A stretch of 21,564 nt of DNA from a virus: positions 1 through 21,564 of the IMG/VR virus record IMGVR_UViG_3300042465_000407. One strand, 5' to 3'. Made by a program: the position numbers and the translations under genes. Under the pieces are notes generated by a model. It was not told the DNA's origin. It saw only the letters and a program-made list of their open reading frames with translations, and made no database searches. Below are positions 1 to 4,735 of this stretch, one piece after another; positions within the stretch are counted from its first letter, which is position 1; every line of letters starts with the position of its first letter.

Positions 1-193
1 ACATATTGCTAGGCGACAAGTACAAGATAGCTGTCCGATAGCCTAACTTATTGCCCTTGATCACTTTGGTTGATCCATCAATCCGCAACATTTGATCGGG
101 TTTTTCGCTAAACCATTTAGTGTATTTAGGTGACGCGTGGATTTGAGCGACAATGGCTGGATTTACTTTTGAGAGATTGTAAATGATTGTCAC
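1..193 (-). CDS. N-terminal part of a Gp88/DUF7227-like phage protein (cut by left edge)
   Basis: An open frame of 64 codons runs leftward from a GTG at 193-191 off the window edge without a stop. A GGAG Shine-Dalgarno (complement of 202-205) lies 8 bases before the GTG and a promoter lies further upstream, so the start is well supported. The peptide begins VTIIYNLSKVN and contains KVIKGNKLGYRTAILYLSPSN. From memory, this resembles the N-terminal region of the phage Gp88/DUF7227 family, where a Cys-rich stretch follows; that part lies outside the window. Biochemical function is not known to me. It is transcribed away from the virion genes, so it probably starts a different (early or replication) module. 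The family call rests on about 30 residues; that the frame is coding is more certain. Confidence 0.66.
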   Translation of the reverse strand, partial: MTIIYNLSKVNPAIVAQIHASPKYTKWFSEKPDQMLRIDGSTKVIKGNKLGYRTAILYLSPSNM

Positions 194-222
194 GGTAGAA
201 TCTCCGAGTGGTTGGTGTTTCG

Positions 223-235
223 ATTGTTCAACAAT
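223..235. promoter_or_regulatory. 13-bp palindrome, candidate operator
   Basis: ATTGTTCAACAAT is a perfect inverted repeat with 6-bp arms around one central base. It overlaps the -10 box of the leftward promoter and lies just upstream of a candidate rightward -35 box, so one bound protein could influence both directions. The winged-helix protein encoded at 279 is an obvious candidate binder, but nothing in the sequence proves it. Confidence 0.4.
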
Positions 236-259
236 AATTTAACATGATTGGGCTGTCAA
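231..259 (-). promoter_or_regulatory. Sigma-70-like promoter for the leftward gene
   Basis: On the minus strand, TTGACA (complement of 254-259) is followed after 17 bases by TATTGT (complement of 231-236). The -35 is a perfect match and the -10 matches 4 of 6. Transcription would start near 224, leaving a leader of about 30 bases with the GGAG ribosome site and GTG start at 193. The -10 box overlaps the 223-235 palindrome, a typical position for a repressor operator (inference). Confidence 0.55.
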
Positions 260-268
260 CAGGATAAT
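239..268 (+). promoter_or_regulatory. Possible rightward promoter facing the leftward one
   Basis: TTAACA (239-244) and GATAAT (263-268) are separated by 18 bases, each matching 5 of 6 consensus positions. Initiation would fall near 275, only a few bases before the ATG at 279. The mRNA would then be nearly leaderless if that start is used, or the ATG at 321 could be the true start. The site is interleaved with the leftward promoter, so the two could not be occupied at once. AT-rich sequence makes chance matches possible. Confidence 0.33.
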
Positions 269-278
269 TCAAAATAAA

Positions 279-1022
279 ATGAATTTGTGCCGAATATCAA
301 ATGATGTTATAACTAAGGCCATGAAAACATTAGATAAAAAAAATGCATCGCCTAACCCGTTAGATGGGGATTTAAGACGGTTTAGTGCTGTTCCCATTAG
401 GGCTTGCCAAGACAAACGATTGTCGATCAATGACCACCGGGTTTTGTTGGTCTTGTGTGCTTATACCAATAAGAGCGGCGTATGCTTTCCGACTTATGAA
501 ACGATGGAAAACATTATCGGATTAGGGAAAAGTGCAATCCAGGCGAGCATAAAGCGATTGGAAAGCTATGGTATTTTGCGCCACCTTAAACCCGTTTGGT
601 ATCCTAATCAGAAAAGCCCATGGAAGACTAACCGTTATCAAATCCTATACCTTGGCAGCGAAACACCTATCCCAAGCGAGGAGGAGCTAAGAGACGCGAG
701 AGCTTATAACATCGGGCAAGATGATGAAGAGCGAGATGATAGCTATAGAGAGATAGGGGAGAAGCCTAAGAATGATCCATCGCATATCGAAAGGGATGCA
801 AAGGGTATGCAGCTATTCAATTCATTTAATAGAGCAATCAACCAATTTGGATCAAATGCGATTTATCAAACCAATCAAATCGTTGCCAATCGATTAGCTG
901 ATAATGGCATGACACCGGGGCAAGTATCAACCGATACGCTGGCATTCATCAAGGCCAATCTTGCAAGAACCGGAACCGTTCCCACGAGCATGAATGCAAT
1001 TTACCCAATGCAAAACATATAA
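279..1022 (+). CDS. Winged-helix (HTH_36-like) DNA-binding protein, possibly replication-related
   Basis: A 247-aa protein. Residues about 48-105 have the pattern of an HTH_36-type winged helix: LSINDHRVLLVLCAYTNK, then CFPTYETMENIIGLGKSAIQ as the helix-turn-helix, then a third helix ending near YGILR, with a beta wing around KTNRYQILYL (117-125). HTH_36 domains occur in phage and plasmid replication initiators and in some regulators. The remainder (130-247) is polar and matches no family I recognise. The start is uncertain: ATG 279 has only a distant AGGA (261-264), and ATG 321 has AAGG too close. The last codons lie inside the heptanucleotide array, so the C-terminus is itself repeat-derived. 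Position next to the array and facing a leftward gene fits an origin-binding or regulatory role (inference). Replication initiator and transcriptional regulator cannot be separated from sequence alone. Confidence 0.72.
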   Translation: MNLCRISNDVITKAMKTLDKKNASPNPLDGDLRRFSAVPIRACQDKRLSINDHRVLLVLCAYTNKSGVCFPTYETMENIIGLGKSAIQASIKRLESYGILRHLKPVWYPNQKSPWKTNRYQILYLGSETPIPSEEELRDARAYNIGQDDEERDDSYREIGEKPKNDPSHIERDAKGMQLFNSFNRAINQFGSNAIYQTNQIVANRLADNGMTPGQVSTDTLAFIKANLARTGTVPTSMNAIYPMQNI

Positions 1023-1187
1023 TGCACCATATGCAATGCATCATATAGATTGCCCAATGCATCATATAAAATGCCCAATATAAAATGCATCCATCCCACC
1101 AAATGGGTCCAACAATCTAAAACAAATGCACAATATAAAATGCAATGTGCATCATATAAAATGCATCCAGCCCAATATGTGAGTCCC
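993..1187. repeat. Degenerate heptanucleotide (7-bp) repeat array
   Basis: Read in steps of seven from 993, the sequence splits into related units: AATGCAA, AATGCAC, AATGCAT, CATATAA, AATATAA, AATGCCC and C-rich units such as CCATCCC/CCAGCCC. AATGCA begins at 993, 1007, 1021, 1035, 1056, 1084, 1125, 1139 and 1160. Spacings are 14, 14, 14, 21, 28, 41, 14 and 21: all multiples of 7 except one slip of a single base between 1084 and 1125. ATATAAAATGC occurs exactly at 1064, 1078, 1133 and 1154, and a 17-base block (TGCATCATATAAAATGC) at 1058 and 1148. The array starts inside the 3' end of the upstream gene and fills the adjacent gap. Possible roles are replication iterons, a binding array for the neighbouring winged-helix protein, a packaging site, or a slippage-derived repeat. 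No function is shown by sequence alone. Confidence 0.8.
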
Positions 1188-1341
1188 ACGCTGTGAGACA
1201 AGACACATGCCCCCCACCCCTGCGCGGTCCTCTCGGGGTCTCCCCCTCAATATTTTTTCCAAATTCATAAATTCAAACCATCAGTGCTTGTGCAGGGGAA
1301 ATTGAGATCTGCATCAACATTTAGTTAACCCAGTATATTTT
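1188..1341. other. Non-coding stretch with C-rich tract and AT-rich flank
   Basis: Together with the repeat array this fills the 379-base gap between the genes at 279 and 1402. It holds a C-rich segment (1210-1246: six Cs, A, four Cs, then later five Cs) whose complement is G-rich. A small GGGG-TCT-CCCC hairpin (1235-1245) is followed 7 bases later by six Ts (1253-1258). The hairpin could be a weak rightward terminator for the winged-helix gene, but the arms are only 4 bp and the T run is displaced. From 1259 to 1341 the sequence is AT-rich, with a short AAATTCA direct repeat and no convincing gene or RNA. A packaging or origin site would fit here but cannot be shown. Confidence 0.4.
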
Positions 1342-1370
1342 TTGACAAGTTTCTGTAGAAGGCTTATCTA
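1342..1370 (+). promoter_or_regulatory. Candidate promoter of the packaging/structural operon
   Basis: A perfect TTGACA (1342-1347) is followed after 17 bases by TATCTA (1365-1370). The -10 matches only 3 of 6; an alternative TATGTT at 1369-1374 fits better but with a 21-base spacer. It stands directly upstream of the first late gene, whose AAAGAGG ribosome site is at 1385-1391. Position and -35 quality support it; the weak -10 suggests modest or activated use. Confidence 0.45.
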
Positions 1371-1401
1371 TGTTTTATTGAATTAAAGAGGTTAATGCTC
1401 C

Positions 1402-1875
1402 ATGCGTAGATCAATGCGTTCTATCCGTAGGGATATTGCTACTCCAAAGCGTGATGCTGTGCTGCAGGAATTAGAGGCTGTAGCGGCATCGTCCATCACT
1501 GACGTACTTTGGTGGGATAATGCTGGCAACGTGGCTGTACGGCCTTCTGAGGAGCTTGCTGGGCATGTTAAGGCTGCTATCAAGAAGGTGAAGGTTACGC
1601 CAACGATGCATGGTAACCAGATCGAGATAGAGATGCACGATAAGATGAGGGCTTTGAATACCCTTGCCAAGCACTATGGCTTGATGGAGGTAGTGCAGGA
1701 TGAGAACAGGCCGTCTATTATTGGAATCAATCTGCATGGCCCAGCGGTAACGAGTTATGAAGTCAAAGAATCTGTCGAAGAGGAAGATGAAGAAGAGGTC
1801 ATTGGAGGCATTGGCACTCCAGTCATCGATCTTTCGGCTGAAGATAATCAAAAGCAAAAAGAGGAGGTGGCATGA
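1402..1875 (+). CDS. Terminase small subunit-like protein lacking the usual N-terminal HTH
   Basis: A 157-aa protein directly upstream of the large terminase, ending in an ATGA overlap with it. Residues about 17-97 match the C-terminal part of Terminase_2-type small subunits: AVLQELEAVAASSITDVLWW, an acidic DNAGN turn, VKVTPT, then HDKMRALNTLAKHYGLME, the helix that normally closes the family core. In those proteins a DNA-binding HTH domain of roughly 60 residues precedes this. Here the frame is closed by TAA at 1393-1395, so no such domain can be encoded upstream in frame. Start ATG 1402 has AAAGAGG (1385-1391) 10 bases before it. The C-terminus (residues about 122-157) is strongly acidic (EEEDEEE). 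The role would be selection of DNA for packaging and modulation of the large subunit; how DNA is recognised without the HTH is unclear. Confidence 0.72.
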   Translation: MRRSMRSIRRDIATPKRDAVLQELEAVAASSITDVLWWDNAGNVAVRPSEELAGHVKAAIKKVKVTPTMHGNQIEIEMHDKMRALNTLAKHYGLMEVVQDENRPSIIGINLHGPAVTSYEVKESVEEEDEEEVIGGIGTPVIDLSAEDNQKQKEEVA

Positions 1876-3413
1876 AGATCAAAGGCGCATCAGCAAAGAG
1901 GAAGCCGACTGAGGAGCCAGCCATTGATGGACTCAATTTTGATTTTTCCAAGTCACCTACTGTCTGGAAGTTCCTCGGAGATGATAGCTTTTTTCGTGGT
2001 CTGCTCGGTCCTGTGGGTTCTGGTAAGTCTTATGCTTGCGCCGCCGAGATAATCTTTAGAGCCATCAAACAACCGCCAAGCCCGATTGATAATGTGCGAT
2101 ATTCACGGTTTGTAATCGTTCGTAACAGTTATCCTGAACTTAGAACTACAACGATCAAGACGTGGAACGAGATCTTTCCAGAGAATATCTGGGGGCCAAT
2201 GCGCTGGTCGCCCCCTATTACCCACCATTTGCGGTTGCCGACACGCGAGGGGATTCCCGGTCTTGACTGCGAAGTGATCTTTCTTGCCCTCGATCAGCCC
2301 AAAGATGTTCGTAAACTGCTGTCACTGGAACTTACAGGAGCATGGATCAATGAAGCGCGTGAACTACCGCTGGCTGTTGTCCAAGGGCTTACTCACCGCG
2401 TTGGTCGCTATCCCACTAGAGCTAATGGTGGTGCTCCTTGGCGTGGGATCTGGGCTGATACTAATCCAATGGATTCAGACCACTGGTGGTATCGACTGAG
2501 CGAGAAGGAAACTGTCCAAGGGAAATATAAATGGACGTTCTTTAAGCAGCCACCAGGCATGATCGAGGTAATGCACGATGCTCCAGAAGCCATCCCTGCC
2601 GCTGGCAAACACTGGCTGATCAATCCTGCTGCCGAGAACATTGATAACCTGGTCAACGGCTACTACGAACAGCAACTTGGCGGCAAGAATCTTGACTGGA
2701 TCAGGTGTTATGTAGGAGGTCAATTTGTTTACGTTCAAGAAGGCAAGTCTGTCTGGCAGGAATATCTGGACTCACAAATGGTCCAAGATAAGATTGATTA
2801 TAGACCAGACCTACCATTACATATTGGCCTTGATTTTGGTCTCACTCCTGCTGCTGTTTTTGGGCAGCGGTTGCCAACTGGTAGGTGGAACATCCTGCAC
2901 GAAATCGTATCTTTCGACATGGGCTTGGAACGTTTCGCCCAGATCCTTATCGGTGACGTAAACAGCCGCTATCCAAAGGCTCAGATCTTCATCTGGGGTG
3001 ATCCTGCGGGTATTGCGCGAGACGGGATCTTTGAAGTGACTGCGTTCCAGCACCTGAAAAGCCTCGGCCTCAACGCCCAGCCCACTCAAAGCAACGACTT
3101 CATGGTTCGACGCGAAGCTGGTGCTGCTCCAATGCAACGTCTGATTGATGGAAAGCCTGGACTACAGGTGGACTCAGCGTGTGTTCGGGTTAGAAAAGCC
3201 CTTGGGGGCGGGTATCATTTTAAGCGCGTAGGGGTTGGAGGCGGCACAGATCGTTTTCGAGACGCCCCTAATAAAAATGAGCACTCGCACGTAGGTGATG
3301 CTTACGGTTATCTTATGCTTGGTGGAGGGGAATTTCGTCACCTTACCCGTGGTCATACTGCTCATCATCCTAAACACCAGGTTATAGCCCCGTTGGATTT
3401 CAATGTCTTTTAA
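1872..3413 (+). CDS. terL: Terminase large subunit (packaging ATPase and nuclease)
   Basis: A 513-aa protein of normal size for a large terminase, which drives DNA into the prohead and cuts it. The ATPase half shows Walker A GPVGSGKS (46-53), a Walker-B-like strand GAWINEARE (156-164) with Asn-Glu in place of the common Asp-Glu, and a coupling-motif-like DTNP (196-199). The RNase H-like nuclease half has three Asp clusters: GLDFGLTPA (D321), IWGDPAG (D377) and HVGDAYGY (D476). Translation begins at ATG 1872, overlapping the small-subunit stop by 4 bases, behind a strong GAGGAGG (1861-1867), which indicates coupling. The following gene starts 11 bases before this one ends. Identification is secure from motif order and spacing. 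Confidence 0.95.
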   Translation: MKIKGASAKRKPTEEPAIDGLNFDFSKSPTVWKFLGDDSFFRGLLGPVGSGKSYACAAEIIFRAIKQPPSPIDNVRYSRFVIVRNSYPELRTTTIKTWNEIFPENIWGPMRWSPPITHHLRLPTREGIPGLDCEVIFLALDQPKDVRKLLSLELTGAWINEARELPLAVVQGLTHRVGRYPTRANGGAPWRGIWADTNPMDSDHWWYRLSEKETVQGKYKWTFFKQPPGMIEVMHDAPEAIPAAGKHWLINPAAENIDNLVNGYYEQQLGGKNLDWIRCYVGGQFVYVQEGKSVWQEYLDSQMVQDKIDYRPDLPLHIGLDFGLTPAAVFGQRLPTGRWNILHEIVSFDMGLERFAQILIGDVNSRYPKAQIFIWGDPAGIARDGIFEVTAFQHLKSLGLNAQPTQSNDFMVRREAGAAPMQRLIDGKPGLQVDSACVRVRKALGGGYHFKRVGVGGGTDRFRDAPNKNEHSHVGDAYGYLMLGGGEFRHLTRGHTAHHPKHQVIAPLDFNVF

Positions 3414-3894
3414 CTTTATCGACCATCTCAATCAAATTCTACCAGAAGAGTGTAGAGCAGTGCCATTCCACTGGGGACATCTGCATTTGATGGACCTCGA
3501 TGCTGGTCAGCAAAAGACAATCAAGCATACACCAAACTTTGCCCAGACTGTGCAGCACTATGCAGACAATGGATACTCCGCGACTATCCTTCTTCTCGGC
3601 AAGCCCGTTATTTCTTTTGGTGAAATGCAGATCTGGCCTAACGTCCATGAGTTGTGGATGATGGGAGATATACCAACCTTCAAGAAAAACCCCATAAAGT
3701 TAACTAAATTATCGAGAAAGTCTATTAATAGTTTAGAAAACAACCTCATTTGGCACAGATTGCAGATAGTTGTGCGCTGTGATAATGTTTCGGCTGTTAA
3801 ATGGGCGCGGACTATTGGCTTCGAATATGAGGGGCTTGTTCGCAAATACACTCCAGACGGGTGCGATTGCATCTTTTATTCGAGGGTCAAATAA
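3403..3894 (+). CDS. GNAT-fold acetyltransferase-like protein (T7 gp13/DUF2833-like)
   Basis: A 163-aa protein overlapping the end of the terminase gene by 11 bases. The C-terminal motif NVSAVKWARTIGFEYEGLVR (128-147) is the typical GNAT region where Asn-x-x-Ala is followed by a helix and a Gly-Phe-x-x-x-Gly strand. The middle (60-95) holds beta strands ILLLGKPVISFGEM and VHELWMMGD. No clear acetyl-CoA P-loop (Q/RxxGxG/A) is visible, so catalysis is uncertain. The combination resembles phage proteins of the T7 gp13 (DUF2833) type, which have a GNAT-like fold and act in virion assembly. The ribosome site is weak (GGA at 3395-3397), so expression probably depends on coupling to the terminase gene. 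Alternative: an active acetyltransferase modifying a phage or host protein. Confidence 0.7.
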   Translation: MSFNFIDHLNQILPEECRAVPFHWGHLHLMDLDAGQQKTIKHTPNFAQTVQHYADNGYSATILLLGKPVISFGEMQIWPNVHELWMMGDIPTFKKNPIKLTKLSRKSINSLENNLIWHRLQIVVRCDNVSAVKWARTIGFEYEGLVRKYTPDGCDCIFYSRVK

Positions 3895-4112
3895 TGGGCG
3901 GTCTTTTTTCCAAACCGAAAATGCCTGACACTTCCAAGCAGGAAGCACTGATGGCTGAACAACAGAAATCCCTCGACAAAAAAGAGGCTGATCAGCAAAA
4001 GCAGTTGCAAGCTCGTCGTGTTGCACAGAGCCGTGGCGGTATGCAAGCACTCCTCAGCCCTGAGCGCACCAATGCAGAACAGGGTCTGGGGACTACACTC
4101 GGTCCTCAGTAA
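3894..4112 (+). CDS. Small Gln/Lys-rich virion-module protein, function unknown
   Basis: 72 aa if started at ATG 3894, which overlaps the previous stop as TAATG (3892-3896) and has GAGG at 3882-3885, 8 bases upstream. This start is preferred over GTG 3861, which lies inside the previous gene. The protein begins MGGLFSKPKMPDTSK, has a charged helical middle (residues about 14-45, rich in Gln and Lys), and ends RGGMQALLSPERT...GLGTTLGP. The arrangement resembles small, poorly characterised proteins found near connector genes of many podoviruses, but I recognise no named domain. No membrane segment or signal peptide is visible. Tight overlaps on both sides indicate one co-translated unit. Confidence 0.75.
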   Translation: MGGLFSKPKMPDTSKQEALMAEQQKSLDKKEADQQKQLQARRVAQSRGGMQALLSPERTNAEQGLGTTLGPQ

Positions 4113-4417
4113 TGGTTGCGAAGAAGTATCAAGATCCCAAAGGTGGCCTTAATGCCGCTGGTCGCGCCTACTTCAAGCGCACGGAAGGCTCTAATCTGAA
4201 GGCTCCCGTCAAAGGTGCGCCGCAGAGCAGGGCTGATCTTGGTAGGAAGGCTAGTTTCTTGGCTCGTATGGCTGGCAATGATGGCCCAGACTACGACGAG
4301 AAGGGCAATCCGACACGCAAACTCTTGTCGCTCAGGGCATGGGGCGCATCATCCACCGCAGATGCCAAGGCAAAAGCAAAGCGTCTGTCGGAACGGCTGA
4401 AGAATATGAAGGACTGA
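4112..4417 (+). CDS. Small basic phage protein resembling DUF6321
   Basis: A 101-aa, Lys/Arg-rich protein whose ATG overlaps the preceding TAA (TAATG, 4110-4114). It starts MVAKKYQDPKGGLNAAGRAY and contains KRTEGSNLKAPVK, FLARMAG, a short acidic turn (DGPDYDEKGNP) and RKLLSLRAWG. This pattern, GGLNxxGRxxF followed by GSNLKAPV and a late LxLRxW, matches from memory phage proteins annotated DUF6321, of unknown function. No strong ribosome site precedes it, so translation probably depends on re-initiation after the upstream stop. Its place between terminase and connector suggests a packaging or head role (inference). Confidence 0.75.
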   Translation: MVAKKYQDPKGGLNAAGRAYFKRTEGSNLKAPVKGAPQSRADLGRKASFLARMAGNDGPDYDEKGNPTRKLLSLRAWGASSTADAKAKAKRLSERLKNMKD

Positions 4418-4444
4418 TTCTGAAAGTGGAAATGGAGACTGAAG

Positions 4445-4594
4445 ATGGCGAAGCAAGCTAAAGCGTTCAACGCAATGGTGAAGAAGAAGATGAAGGCAAA
4501 GAAGAAAGACTCTATGCCTATGGAAGAGAACCCAATGGCTCCTGAAGCTATGGGTATGCCAGTGAAAAAGAAGGAAATGGGCTATGCCTCTTAA
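4445..4594 (+). CDS. 49-aa Lys/Met-rich small protein
   Basis: A short frame from ATG 4445 with GGAG (4434-4437) 7 bases upstream. The product starts [20 protein letters not shown], has a Met/Pro/Glu middle, and ends with another Lys cluster before YAS. It overlaps the next small gene by 11 bases in another frame. Good ribosome site, correct operon position and matching strand support it as real despite its size. Its basic, low-complexity composition could suit nucleic-acid or capsid contact, but no family is recognised. Confidence 0.62.
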   Translation: MAKQAKAFNAMVKKKMKAKKKDSMPMEENPMAPEAMGMPVKKKEMGYAS

Positions 4595-4724
4595 AAAAGG
4601 TTCATCTCAAAAGGTTGTTTCAGCAAATATCAAGGCTGAAATGAAAAAGGGTTACCCACAGAAACAAGCAATTGCTATGGCTCTGTCTGCCGCTGGTAAG
4701 GCCCAGAAGCAGAAAGCCAAATAA
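4584..4724 (+). CDS. 46-aa basic phage protein (DUF6496-like pattern)
   Basis: Starts at ATG 4584 inside the previous frame, with AAGGA (4571-4575) 8 bases upstream, and ends at 4724. The product begins [20 protein letters not shown] and continues with [18 protein letters not shown] and a Lys/Gln tail. The core RKQA(I/V)A(I/M)ALSxAGK-like pattern recurs in many short phage proteins, some annotated DUF6496; function unknown. The conserved-looking core makes this better supported than most ORFs of this length. It ends 11 bases before the connector gene. Confidence 0.72.
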   Translation: MPLKKGSSQKVVSANIKAEMKKGYPQKQAIAMALSAAGKAQKQKAK

Positions 4725-4735
4725 GGAATATATTC

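Noticed and set aside
1001-1201. Minus-strand 66-aa frame across the repeat array
   Set aside because: Its internal repeats (LYDA units) arise because 21 bp of the 7-bp array equals seven codons; it has no family resemblance and the DNA periodicity explains the open frame.
1872-3413. Asn in place of Asp in the Walker B of the large terminase as a sign of inactivity
   Set aside because: The WINEA form keeps the catalytic Glu and, from memory, similar Asn-Glu forms occur in related podoviral terminases; all other motifs are intact.
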